Assembly: GCA_001915925.1 (NCBI GenBank) | Contig: MNRL01000008.1 | Span: forward strand, 1 to 64,000 | Source of the DNA: Clostridium sp. CAG:354_28_25 | Lineage (GTDB): Bacteria; Bacillota; Clostridia; TANB77; CAG-508 | Reading direction: 5' to 3' | DNA: 64,000 nucleotides | Part shown: positions 18,453 to 26,796 of the stretch, piece by piece | How positions within the stretch are numbered: the first letter of the stretch is position 1 | How the letters are laid out: every line of letters begins with the position of its first letter | Made by a program: the position numbers and the translations under genes | The notes under the pieces: generated by a model | Databases searched by the model: none | What the model was told of the DNA's origin: nothing | What the model saw: the letters and a program-made list of their open reading frames with translations, nothing else

Positions 18453-18870
18453 CTAATTCCTTTCGAAAAATATTTGAAGATTTAAAGAGAGAGTAGAATT
18501 ATAAAAAGTATCTGTATTATTAACTGGCCATTCCCAGAAAAAAGATATAATATCCACAGTATTTGTATTAGCTGTGTATAAACAAGAGTTATTTTGCGAA
18601 ATATCCACAAGTGAATTATTAATATAGATATTCAAATTTGCTGGAATATTAGAATGTGAACTTAGAATTTTAAAATTAATATTTTTAGTGGATTTAACTA
18701 TTAGAGAAAAGAAACCATATGAACCGTGGTATAAGTTTATTATTATATAGACTATTGGGATTAGCAGTTGAAATTAAGTTAATATTTATAGAACTTTGGG
18801 ATAAAGTAAAATGATAAATGTAAAATATTAAAAATACGAATAAAATAAAAAATAGTAAAAATTTTTTCAT
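18453..18870 (-). pseudogene. Frameshifted small exported protein gene
   Basis: An ATG at 18870 behind AGGAGA opens a 58-codon frame with a signal peptide (KKFLLFFILFVFLIFYIY) that ends at 18694. The +1 frame is open across the same stretch and continues to a stop at 18453, encoding LYHGSYGFFSLIVKST and later SFFWEWPVN. Together they would give a protein of about 138 residues like the next gene. A single-base indel somewhere in about 18694-18775 would join them. This is either a pseudogene, a base error in the assembly, or less likely programmed frameshifting. Confidence 0.6.
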
Positions 18871-18952
18871 GAAATCTCCTAAAAAAGCTTGAATTAAGTA
18901 AAAAAATTATAATAAAAAATGTTAGCCTTGTCAATAATAAAAAATATAATAA

Positions 18953-18981
18953 TTGTAAATAATAATGATATATGATAGAAT
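18953..18981 (+). promoter_or_regulatory. Probable promoter of the fructose PTS operon
   Basis: TTGTAA (18953-18958) and TAGAAT (18976-18981) are separated by 17 bases, 38 bases before fruK. AT-rich flanks offer alternative hexamers. No DeoR-type fruR gene precedes fruK, unlike in many Bacillota. Confidence 0.45.
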
Positions 18982-19018
18982 TACCATGAAAATTTAACAA
19001 AAGATAGGAGGGGAGAAA

Positions 19019-19921
19019 ATGATTTATACAGTTACATTTAACCCAGCACTAGACTACATTTTAGAACTAGATAAATTGGAAATTGGAAAAATACAAAAGT
19101 CTAAAACGGAATTAATACTTCCGGGAGGAAAAGGGATAAATGTTTCTACAGTATTAACTAATTTAGAGATTGATAATATCGCATTAGGATATAAAGCAGG
19201 ATTTGTAGGAGCAGAGCTAGAAAGATTATTAAGAAATATGAAGGTAAAGACCGATTTTATAGACTTAGAAGAAGGAAATTCGAGAATAAATGTAAAAATT
19301 TCGGGAGAAGAAGAGACAGCGATAAATACTAATGGACCACAGATAAGTGAAAATAAGATTTTAGAGTTATTAGAGAAACTAAAAACTCTAAATGAAAACG
19401 ATTATTTGGTTTTATCTGGTAGTATACCAAGCTCAATTAAAGATGATATATATGAAAAAATATGTAGCATTGTAAAAAAACAAAATGTAAAAATAGTTGT
19501 AGATGCAACCAAAAACTTATTAGTACAAGCTTTAAAATACAATCCATTTTTAATTAAGCCAAATAATGAAGAATTAGGAGAAATTTTTGGTGTAGAAATA
19601 CATACTAAAGAAGATGCCTATGTATATGGTAAAAAATTAAAAGAAATGGGAGCGCAAAATGTACTAGTTTCGATGGGTAAAATTGGTGCAGCATTAATTG
19701 ATGAAGCAGGTCAAGAATATTTCATAAAATCTCCAGAAGGAAAAAGAGTAAATACAGTTGGTTCGGGAGATTCTATGGTAGCAGGATTTATAGCAGGATT
19801 TTTAAAATATAATAATTACAATGATGCCTTAAGAATGGGAGTGTCAGCAGGATCAGCTAGTGCTTTATCAAAATATTTAGCAACTAAAGAAGAAGTATAC
19901 AATTTATTTAATAATATTTAA
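19019..19921 (+). CDS. fruK: 1-phosphofructokinase
   Basis: FruK phosphorylates fructose-1-phosphate, the product of the fructose PTS, to fructose-1,6-bisphosphate. The 300-residue PfkB-family protein opens with IYTVTFNPALDYILEL, has the substrate-binding LPGGKGINVSTVL near residue 38, and ends with the PfkB signature NTVGSGDSMVAGFIAGF that carries the catalytic Asp. Assignment to FruK rather than tagatose-6-phosphate kinase rests on its place directly before fruA. The ATG follows AGGAGGGGAG. The gap to fruA is 15 bases. Confidence 0.93.
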   Translation: MIYTVTFNPALDYILELDKLEIGKIQKSKTELILPGGKGINVSTVLTNLEIDNIALGYKAGFVGAELERLLRNMKVKTDFIDLEEGNSRINVKISGEEETAINTNGPQISENKILELLEKLKTLNENDYLVLSGSIPSSIKDDIYEKICSIVKKQNVKIVVDATKNLLVQALKYNPFLIKPNNEELGEIFGVEIHTKEDAYVYGKKLKEMGAQNVLVSMGKIGAALIDEAGQEYFIKSPEGKRVNTVGSGDSMVAGFIAGFLKYNNYNDALRMGVSAGSASALSKYLATKEEVYNLFNNI

Positions 19922-19936
19922 CAAAGGAGGAAGAAA

Positions 19937-21868
19937 ATGAGAATTACAGATTTATTAAGCAAAGATGGAATCGAGCTTAATGTAAATGCAAAAGATAAAA
20001 ATGATATAATTAACAAGATGACAAAATTAATGCTAAAAACAGGAAGAATCACTGATTTAAATGCATACACTGAACTTGTATTAAAAAGAGAAGAAGAAGG
20101 AAGTACTGGTGTTGGAGAAGGAATTGCAATTCCACATGGTAAAGGAGATTGTGTAACTGAACCAGGTTTAGTTGCAATGGTAGTTCCAAATGGAGTAGAA
20201 TATGACGCTTTAGATGGTAAGCCAGTTAATTTATTATTTATGATTGCTGCTCCAAATACTAGTGATAATGTACATTTAGATGTTTTAAGTAGATTATCTA
20301 CAATGCTAATGGATGCAGATTTCAAAAATAAATTAATTTCTGCAAAAAGTAAAGAAGAATTTTTAAATATAATAAATGAAACAGAAAATGTAAAATTCAA
20401 AGAAGAAACAAAACAAGAACAAGGTTATGAAATATTAGGAATAACAGCTTGTCCTACAGGAATAGCACATACTTATATGGCAGCAGAAAGTTTAGAAGCA
20501 GCTGGTAAAGAAATGGGACATCTTGTGAAAATAGAAACACAAGGACAATCTGGTGTTAAAAATAAATTAACAAAAGAAGAAATAAAAAATGCTAAAGCAA
20601 TAATAATTGCAGCAGATATAGATATTGATTTATCAAGATTTAAAGGCAAAAAGATATTAAAAGCAAAAGTTGCAGATGGAATTCATAAACCAAAAGAGTT
20701 AATAGAAAAAGCTTTGACAGATAAAAACATTCCAGTTTATCAAGGAAACGGAAAAGATGATTCAGAATATGAAAACTCAGATGGTGTAGGAAGCAGAATA
20801 TATAGACATTTAATGAATGGTGTAACACATATGTTACCATTTGTAGTTGGTGGAGGTATACTAATTGCAATAGCATTTTTATTAGATGATTATTCTATTG
20901 ATCCATCTAACTTTGGTATGAATACGCCTATTGCTGCTTTCTTTAAAACAATTGGTGGTATTGCTTTTGATTTCATGTTATGTATTTTGTCTGGATATAT
21001 AGCAATGAGTATAGCAGATAGGCCGGGGTTAGCAGTAGGCTTCGTAGGAGGAGCTGTTGCAAAAGCAGGAACAACATTTGCGTCTTTATCAAATCCTGAT
21101 GTTACATTAGTAAGTTCAGGGTTCTTAGGAGCATTAATTGCTGGTTTTATTGGTGGATATGTAGTTCTTTTATTAAGAAAAGTATTTTCTTTCTTACCAA
21201 AGAGTTTAGAAAGTGTAAAACCTATATTAATTTATCCAGTTGGTGGTATTCTTTTAATAGGATTAATAATGCTTGCAATTAACCCAGTAGTTGGAGCAAT
21301 TAATACAGCATTAAATAATTTCTTATCATCAATGCAAGGAGCAAATAAGATAATTTTAGGAGCAATTTTAGGTGGAATGATGTCTGTTGACTTAGGAGGA
21401 CCTGTTAATAAAGCATCTTATACATTTGGAACAGGAATGCTTGCAGAAGGACACTATGATATAATGGCTGCAGTTATGGCTGGTGGTATGGTAGCACCAC
21501 TTGCAATTGCATTACTTGCAACATTCTTCCCTAAAAAATTACCAAAGAAAGATAGACAATCTGCTCTATTAAACTATATTATGGGATTCTCTTTTATTTC
21601 AGAAGGTGCAATACCATTTGCATCAGCAGATCCAATACGTGTAATTGTTTCTTGCGTAATTGGTTCAGCAGTTGCAGGATCTTTATCAATGTTATTTAAT
21701 TGTACATTGATGGCTCCACATGGTGGAATATTCGTTTTACCAGTGGTAGGAAATGCAGCACTATACTTATTATCAATAGTTATAGGATCTGTAGTTGCAA
21801 TGCTTATATTAGCAGCATTAAAGAAAAATGTTTGGAGTAAAGGAGATGAAGTAAAAAATGTTAAGTAA
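19937..21868 (+). CDS. fruA: PTS fructose transporter EIIABC
   Basis: This fused permease imports fructose and phosphorylates it at C1. In its 643 residues, the EIIA domain (about 1-145) has the phospho-His in GIAIPHGKG. The EIIB domain (about 165-262) has the phospho-Cys in ITACPTGIAHTYMAAE. The EIIC domain (about 285-640) is a multi-helix membrane part with the substrate motif MSVDLGGPVNKASY. This A-B-C order is that of B. subtilis FruA. The gene overlaps ptsH by 11 bases, an unusual arrangement that links the sugar-specific enzyme to the general PTS proteins. Confidence 0.95.
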   Translation: MRITDLLSKDGIELNVNAKDKNDIINKMTKLMLKTGRITDLNAYTELVLKREEEGSTGVGEGIAIPHGKGDCVTEPGLVAMVVPNGVEYDALDGKPVNLLFMIAAPNTSDNVHLDVLSRLSTMLMDADFKNKLISAKSKEEFLNIINETENVKFKEETKQEQGYEILGITACPTGIAHTYMAAESLEAAGKEMGHLVKIETQGQSGVKNKLTKEEIKNAKAIIIAADIDIDLSRFKGKKILKAKVADGIHKPKELIEKALTDKNIPVYQGNGKDDSEYENSDGVGSRIYRHLMNGVTHMLPFVVGGGILIAIAFLLDDYSIDPSNFGMNTPIAAFFKTIGGIAFDFMLCILSGYIAMSIADRPGLAVGFVGGAVAKAGTTFASLSNPDVTLVSSGFLGALIAGFIGGYVVLLLRKVFSFLPKSLESVKPILIYPVGGILLIGLIMLAINPVVGAINTALNNFLSSMQGANKIILGAILGGMMSVDLGGPVNKASYTFGTGMLAEGHYDIMAAVMAGGMVAPLAIALLATFFPKKLPKKDRQSALLNYIMGFSFISEGAIPFASADPIRVIVSCVIGSAVAGSLSMLFNCTLMAPHGGIFVLPVVGNAALYLLSIVIGSVVAMLILAALKKNVWSKGDEVKNVK

Positions 21869-22121
21869 AACTTTTACATTAGAAAGCGAAACAGGTTTAC
21901 ATGCAAGACCTGCTACAGAACTTGCCAAAATAGCTATGAAATATCCATGTGACATAAAATTAATAGCTAATGGTAAAACTGTAAATGCAAAATCTCCATT
22001 AATGATTATGTCTGCAGGTATAAAACAAAAGACAGATGTAGAAGTACAATGTGATGGGGAAAAAGAAGAAGAAGCAATGAAAGAAATAGAGGAAGCTTTT
22101 AAAAATAATTTTGGAGAATAA
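21858..22121 (+). CDS. ptsH: Phosphocarrier protein HPr
   Basis: HPr passes the phosphoryl group from enzyme I to EIIA. The 87-residue product carries the active-site His in TGLHARPATEL and a Ser-46-type regulatory site in KSPLMIMSAG, the target of HPr kinase in Bacillota. HPr kinase itself is not in this window. The start lies within the end of fruA behind AAAGGAG, and ptsI follows after 21 bases. Confidence 0.95.
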   Translation: MLSKTFTLESETGLHARPATELAKIAMKYPCDIKLIANGKTVNAKSPLMIMSAGIKQKTDVEVQCDGEKEEEAMKEIEEAFKNNFGE

Positions 22122-22142
22122 TAAACAAAAGAGGAGATAAAT

Positions 22143-23843
22143 ATGTTAAAAGGTAAAGGTGTATCAAAGGGTATTGGGATTGGACATACTAAAGTATTAA
22201 AACACGAAGAAGTAAAACTTACAGATTTTAAAGTAGATGATAAAGAAAATGAACTAAATTATTTTAGGAAATGTCTAAATAATGTAATAGAAGATACAAA
22301 GAAAGTTATAGAAAAGCTTTCTGGAACAGAAGCAGACATTATGAATGCTTATTTAATGATATTACAGGACCCTACACTAACTAAAGAAACAGAAAGACTA
22401 ATACAAGAAGAAGGCTATAATGCAGGATATGCAGCAAAAGTAGGATTTGAAACGGTTGAAGAAGTTTTTAAAAATATGGACGATGAATATATGTCTGCAA
22501 GAGCATCTGATATAGAAGACATGAAAAATAAAGTTGTAAATAAAATTATTGATAAAGCTGAATTAGATTTAACTAATTTACCAGAAAACACAATTTTAGT
22601 TGGAAAAGACTTATCTACATCAGATACTGCTAAATTAAAGTTAAATTCTGTTGCAGGAATCATAATAGAAAATGGTAGCGAAAATTCTCATGTTTCTATT
22701 ATGGCTAGAACTCATGAGATTCCTGCAATAGTTGGAGCTAAAGGAGCTTTAGATAGTATAAATGATGATATTTATATTGCAATAAATGGAGCAACAGGGG
22801 AAATATTTTTAGAGCCAACAGAAGAAGAAATTGCTAAATTAGAAAAAATCCAAAACGAGTTAAAAGACGAGAAGGGAAGTTTAGCAAAATTTAAGAATAA
22901 GAAGAGTATTACTAAAGATGGATATAAAACAGAAGTAGTAGCAAACATAGGAACTCCTAAAGATATGGATGCAGTTATCGAAAATGGTGCAGAAGGAGTT
23001 GGTCTATTTAGAAGCGAATTTATATATATGGATTCTGAAAGTATGCCAACAGAGGAAGAACAATTTGAAGCATATAAAGAAGTTCTAGAAAAAGCAGATG
23101 GCAAGAGAGTTATTGTTCGTACATTAGATATTGGTGGAGATAAAGATTTAAAATACTTAAATTTGGAAAAAGAAGACAATCCATTTTTAGGATATAGAGC
23201 AATTAGAATTTGTTTACGCGAACCAGAAATTTTTAAAGTTCAATTAAGAGCTTTATATAGAGCAAGTATTTACGGAAAACTTGCAATTATGCTTCCTATG
23301 ATTTCTTCTGTAGATGAGTTAAGAGCTGCAAAAGATATCATAAATGAAGTTAAAGAAGAATTAAAGGCAGAGAAGATAAAATTTGATAAAAATGTAAAGG
23401 TAGGAATTATGATAGAAATTCCATCAGCAGCGATTATGGCAGAACAATTGGCAACAGAGTGTGATTTCTTTAGTATTGGTACAAATGATTTAATTCAATA
23501 TACAGTTGCAGTTGAGAGAGGCAATGAAAAAATATCGAATTTATATACTAAATTTCATCCAGCAGTTATACGTTTAATAAAGATGGCAATTGATGGAGCT
23601 CATAAATCTAAGATATTCTGCGGAATGTGCGGAGAAGCAGCTGCTGATGAAAGATTTATACCTCTTTTAGTTGGATTAGGATTAGATGAGTTTTCTATGA
23701 ATCCTACCAAAATATTAAATTCTAGAAAGATGATTAGAAATTTAAATCACAAAGAATGTAAGAAATTAGTTCAAGAGATTTTAAGGATGTCATCTGCTAG
23801 TGAAATTAAAGCGAGATTAGAAGAATATAAAGACAATTTATAA
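22143..23843 (+). CDS. ptsI: PTS enzyme I (PEP-protein phosphotransferase)
   Basis: Enzyme I takes phosphate from phosphoenolpyruvate and gives it to HPr. The 566 residues contain the N-terminal HPr-binding helical part, the phospho-His region ENSHVSIMARTHEIPAIVG (family form usually TSHSAIMAR), and the PEP-binding barrel with EGVGLFRSEF. Later come FFSIGTNDLIQYT and the catalytic Cys in KIFCGMCGEAA. The length is typical. It is the last gene of fruK-fruA-ptsH-ptsI and is followed by a terminator, so general PTS proteins here appear co-expressed with fructose uptake. Confidence 0.95.
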   Translation: MLKGKGVSKGIGIGHTKVLKHEEVKLTDFKVDDKENELNYFRKCLNNVIEDTKKVIEKLSGTEADIMNAYLMILQDPTLTKETERLIQEEGYNAGYAAKVGFETVEEVFKNMDDEYMSARASDIEDMKNKVVNKIIDKAELDLTNLPENTILVGKDLSTSDTAKLKLNSVAGIIIENGSENSHVSIMARTHEIPAIVGAKGALDSINDDIYIAINGATGEIFLEPTEEEIAKLEKIQNELKDEKGSLAKFKNKKSITKDGYKTEVVANIGTPKDMDAVIENGAEGVGLFRSEFIYMDSESMPTEEEQFEAYKEVLEKADGKRVIVRTLDIGGDKDLKYLNLEKEDNPFLGYRAIRICLREPEIFKVQLRALYRASIYGKLAIMLPMISSVDELRAAKDIINEVKEELKAEKIKFDKNVKVGIMIEIPSAAIMAEQLATECDFFSIGTNDLIQYTVAVERGNEKISNLYTKFHPAVIRLIKMAIDGAHKSKIFCGMCGEAAADERFIPLLVGLGLDEFSMNPTKILNSRKMIRNLNHKECKKLVQEILRMSSASEIKARLEEYKDNL

Positions 23844-23876
23844 ATTCTAAGATAGTAATAAATAAATAGTTTATAA

Positions 23877-23926
23877 ACGGTGGAAAACTAATTAAAAATA
23901 TATTAGTTTTTCGCTGTTTTTTGTTT
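23877..23926 (+). terminator. Terminator of the fructose PTS operon
   Basis: GGAAAACTAAT (23882-23892) pairs with ATTAGTTTTTC (23902-23912, one wobble), extended by flanking bases and followed by CTGTTTTTTG. Confidence 0.7.
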
Positions 23927-24272
23927 TGAATTATTAGCAAATAAGTAATTTTGCTGAAAAAAGACATGTGAAATAGTTTAAAAAATATTTAGTTTTATGT
24001 TTAAATATCGTATATACTATTAGAAATTCTTTAATAAGCTATCAATGAATATTTAATTCAATGGTTCAAGAATAATTTAATTCAAAGAAATACATTTCTT
24101 AAAAATCCAAAATGTAAAGTAAAAAAGAAATACATAGAAGATTCCTATGTTTATTAATAATGCAAAATCAATATAATATGAGAGAAAGAAGTTTAGATTA
24201 ATAGGCATGATTATACTATACTGGTTTAAAGAATGCAGAATAATATTCAGAAAATAAGAAAGCGATAACATT
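23927..24272. other. AT-rich stretch without a gene before the DGR
   Basis: I see no supported gene here. Frames on both strands are short and lack SD sequences. The right part is probably the decayed 5' end of the small gene whose better copy lies at 28061-28375. Confidence 0.5.
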
Positions 24273-24531
24273 AACATAGTAAATAAGGATAAGGAATATA
24301 AATTTTAAATTTGTAATAAATTGCAAAGAAAAATCAAAAGTAGTATTTAAAGCAAAATTGTTAAACAATTCGGAAATAGAGGTGTTTGCGTATGTAGAGG
24401 TGTTTGCGTATGATAACATAGCAGATTATATATATCAAAAAAATTTAGAAATATTTTTCTTAAGAGGAAAACTACGAGAAAATATGCGAGTTGAAATTAT
24501 AGAAATATATAATTTTAAGTTTTTAGATTAA
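24273..24531 (+). pseudogene. Degenerate copy of the small gene at 28061-28375
   Basis: From 24297 the sequence matches the 3' two-thirds of the 28061-28375 gene almost base for base, ending in KFLD-stop. The 5' part is lost, with in-frame stops just upstream. It contains an extra in-frame stretch of about 51 bases, including a direct duplication of 18 bases (24377-24394 and 24395-24412, TAGAGGTGTTTGCGTATG). It precedes the DGR target just as the better copy precedes the paralogue, showing that a gene-plus-leader-plus-target unit was duplicated. Confidence 0.6.
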
Positions 24532-24720
24532 AAAGTCATTTTGATACATAAAAGATAAAAAAATGTAAAAATGCCAATAGAAAGATCGTAATTTGTATAC
24601 CCGTAATAAAGTTTAACAATGTTTTTGTAATATAGAAAATACAGCCATTTACAGGTTATATATTTATAAATAAAATAAATATATATAATATAAAATCTTG
24701 AAGGAGAAATGAAAATGGCT
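24297..24720 (+). repeat. Duplicated leader unit, copy A
   Basis: This stretch is a close copy of 28187-28564: the tail of a small gene, then a leader of about 170 bases ending in CTTGAAGGAGAAATG and the first codons of the target. The best conserved leader part includes CGTAATTTGTATACCCGTAA and AGCCATTTACAGGTTATATA. Conservation of non-coding bases suggests a shared promoter or RNA leader; I cannot assign a known riboswitch. Confidence 0.75.
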
Positions 24721-25950
24721 GAAAAAACAAGAAAGAAAATAAGTAGAAAAATGGTATGCATAATTTGCGGAATATTAGCAGTTATAGTAGTTTTAACAAG
24801 TTTAATTTTTGCATTTTCTAAAAAAGAGAATAGTACTGTATTACAAGCTACAAAATCAACTGTAAACGCCATAAATTTGGAAAATAATGAGCATATGCAC
24901 GTAGAAGAAGACGCAAGTGGAGATAAAGTACCAGTACCAAATGGATATGTAGGAAGTGGTGTAACAGGAGAAAATGAAATTGATACAGGGTATGTAATAT
25001 ATGAAGGTGAAGAAGAAGTAACAGACAGCAATGTAGCTGATGCACAAAAGAATAGAAACCAATATGTGTGGATACCAGTATCAGATATAAGTAAATTTTA
25101 TGGAATAGATGCCAATGGAAAAAAATGGGGGAAAATATATCATTTTACAACAGGAACCAATTCAAGCGAGTTATTTGATGAAATAACAGGAACATATCCA
25201 TATAACTGGAGCGAAAGCGATGGAGTAATGACAATAAGTGATAAAACAAGTTATAGAGAGCCAGATATAGTAAAAAGCTATGATTATGATTCAATTTTAA
25301 AAACTAGAGGACTAGGAGCCAAAACAACCCATGAATTTTTAAATCAGCTAGAAAAAGAGTTCAATAATATGGTAGCAAGTGTAGAAAAGTATGGAGGATT
25401 CTATATAGGAAGATATGAAACAGGAAATATAAACCAAGACACTCCAGTAATACAAAAAGGAAATACAAATATAAGTAGCCAAACATGGTACAACATGTAT
25501 AAAAGATGTAAAAACATAAAAGGAGCCAATACAAATGTAGAAACAGGAATGATATGGGGAAACCAATGGGATAGAACATTGATGTGGTTAATAGAGACAG
25601 GAAGTAAAACAAAAGAACAAATAGCAGATGATTCAACAAGTTGGGGGAACTATTATAATGCGACATTTGAATATGTAAATAGTAGTGGAAGTACAGCAAC
25701 GAAAAACGAAAATAGTAGTACAAAAATTCCAACAGGAAGTGCAGAATACACGAAAGCCAATAATATATATGACCTAGCCGGAAACGTAAGGGACTGGACA
25801 ATGGAGGCCTTCAGTACCTACAGCAGGGTGTATAGGGGTGGCGGTTGCTACTACGATGGCGACAACTATCCAGCAGACGATCGTAGCTACTACAATCCGA
25901 CTTATAGTGTCAGCTATTATGGTTGTCGTTCCGCACTTTATATAAAGTAA
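24715..25950 (+). CDS. DGR target: membrane-anchored FGE/C-type-lectin-fold protein
   Basis: The 411-residue protein has a basic N-terminus and one membrane helix (CIICGILAVIVVLTSLIFAF), so the rest should face outward. The C-terminal domain has the formylglycine-generating-enzyme/sulfatase-modifying fold: YVWIPV, GGFYIGRYETG, IWGNQWDRTLMWLI, IYDLAGNVRDWTME, then RVYRGG. The last 46 residues (about 363-408) are the variable repeat, matching the template repeat at 27794-27929. Such DGR proteins use the scaffold for ligand binding, not catalysis; the ligand is unknown. I choose ATG 24715, eight bases from AAGGAG, over ATG 24709. Accessory genes and the reverse transcriptase follow. Confidence 0.9.
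   Translation: MAEKTRKKISRKMVCIICGILAVIVVLTSLIFAFSKKENSTVLQATKSTVNAINLENNEHMHVEEDASGDKVPVPNGYVGSGVTGENEIDTGYVIYEGEEEVTDSNVADAQKNRNQYVWIPVSDISKFYGIDANGKKWGKIYHFTTGTNSSELFDEITGTYPYNWSESDGVMTISDKTSYREPDIVKSYDYDSILKTRGLGAKTTHEFLNQLEKEFNNMVASVEKYGGFYIGRYETGNINQDTPVIQKGNTNISSQTWYNMYKRCKNIKGANTNVETGMIWGNQWDRTLMWLIETGSKTKEQIADDSTSWGNYYNATFEYVNSSGSTATKNENSSTKIPTGSAEYTKANNIYDLAGNVRDWTMEAFSTYSRVYRGGGCYYDGDNYPADDRSYYNPTYSVSYYGCRSALYIK
25802..25937 (+). repeat. DGR variable repeat (VR)
   Basis: This 136-base segment ends the target gene and aligns without gaps to the template repeat (constant offset 1992). It differs at 23 sites, each an A in the template: 12 became T, 11 became G, none C. No non-A template position differs. 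The last 17 bases (GGTTGTCGTTCCGCACT) are identical and would be the initiation-of-mutagenic-homing region. The left edge is uncertain by a few bases, because 25802-25804 differ next to a non-A mismatch at 25801. Confidence 0.95.
25935..25948. promoter_or_regulatory. Perfect palindrome at the 3' edge of VR
   Basis: ACTTTATATAAAGT is a perfect 14-bp palindrome that begins in the last three bases of VR and ends at the target stop codon. The corresponding TR flank (CTCTAATATC) lacks it. Inverted repeats beside VR are known to help DGR homing; that role here is inferred. Confidence 0.45.
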
Positions 25951-26042
25951 TACTGAGCCCTGGTAGCGATGCACTATAACAAGTAAAGAACGTTAAATAA
26001 TAGAGAATTAATAATTTGTGTTTATGTGGAGGAAAATAAAAT

Positions 26043-26450
26043 ATGAAATTCGTCCAAGAAATAGAAAAATTACAAAAAGAAAATGAAGGGTCAATAATAA
26101 TAGCAAAAAATGGAATATTTTTTGTAGCAATAGGAAAAGATGCAATAATTTTAAATGAAGAATTAGGCTTAAAACTAACTTGTATGCGAAAAGAACTATG
26201 CAAAGTAGGATTTTTAGTAAAAAATGTAGAGAAATATATAGAAAAGTTAGAGAAACTAGGTTATTCATTTATTTTATATGTAAAAAACGAAAAAGATGAA
26301 TTAGAAGAAATATATAGATACAAAGGTAAAAATACCGAAGAAACTAGAAACTGCTTGAAATGTGTGGATTGCGAAAATAAAAAAGAACAAGAAGAAGATA
26401 TATTAGAAAGAGTGAAAAAACTTGGAAAAGCTAAACAAAAAAGAAAATGA
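26043..26450 (+). CDS. MutS-domain-I-like DGR accessory protein
   Basis: The 135-residue protein resembles the isolated N-terminal mismatch-recognition domain of MutS: GIFFVAIGKDAIILNEELGLKLT, then KVGFLVKNVEKYIEKLEKLGYS, parallel the MutS pattern of a beta strand, EDA-type helix and VEKYIEKL helix. The Phe-x-Glu of true MutS is not obvious. A Lys-rich tail with two cysteines (NCLKCVDC) follows. MutS-like (MSL) genes are known DGR neighbours, with an unproven role in mutagenic retrohoming. It sits between target and avd-like gene, behind TGGAGG. Confidence 0.7.
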   Translation: MKFVQEIEKLQKENEGSIIIAKNGIFFVAIGKDAIILNEELGLKLTCMRKELCKVGFLVKNVEKYIEKLEKLGYSFILYVKNEKDELEEIYRYKGKNTEETRNCLKCVDCENKKEQEEDILERVKKLGKAKQKRK

Positions 26451-26796
26451 ATTAAAATTAATTCCAAAAGCCGAAAGATATATTGAATATATGCTAGAAG
26501 TAATATTAAAAATTCCAAGAACAGAAAAATTTAGTATAGGAACAGAATACAAGAATTCTATGTATAAGATGCTAGAAAGCATAATGTACTTAAGCAAAAT
26601 AGAAATAAAAGATAGATTTAAAAGTATCAATAAAATTGATGCAGACTTAAGTGTTCAAAGAATTTTGTTAAGAATCATGTATAAAAATGCCTGGATAGAT
26701 AAGAAAAAATTCGAATATGCCATGAGCCTAATATACGAAATGGGAAAAATAATAGGAGGCTTAGTAAAATACTATGGCAAAAACAATAAGGCATGA
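26422..26796 (+). CDS. avd: Avd-like four-helix-bundle DGR accessory protein
   Basis: Avd forms a barrel-like pentamer of four-helix bundles that binds the reverse transcriptase and template RNA. The 124-residue product is all-helical and basic, with family-like segments LKIPRTEKFSIGTEYKNSMY, a middle DADLSVQRILLRIMYKNAWI and a terminal EMGKIIGGLVKYY. The only usable start is TTG 26422, inside the end of the MutS-like gene (29-base overlap). Its own end overlaps the reverse-transcriptase start by 23 bases, so the three are tightly coupled. Confidence 0.8.
   Translation: MEKLNKKENELKLIPKAERYIEYMLEVILKIPRTEKFSIGTEYKNSMYKMLESIMYLSKIEIKDRFKSINKIDADLSVQRILLRIMYKNAWIDKKKFEYAMSLIYEMGKIIGGLVKYYGKNNKA

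Noticed and set aside
18694..18775. Programmed ribosomal frameshift in the small exported gene
   Set aside because: No convincing slippery heptamer plus stem-loop was seen. A simple indel or sequence error is more likely.
24590..24714. Riboswitch in the duplicated target leader
   Set aside because: No known aptamer core (for example c-di-GMP, SAM or purine) could be recognised by eye. It is listed only as a conserved leader.
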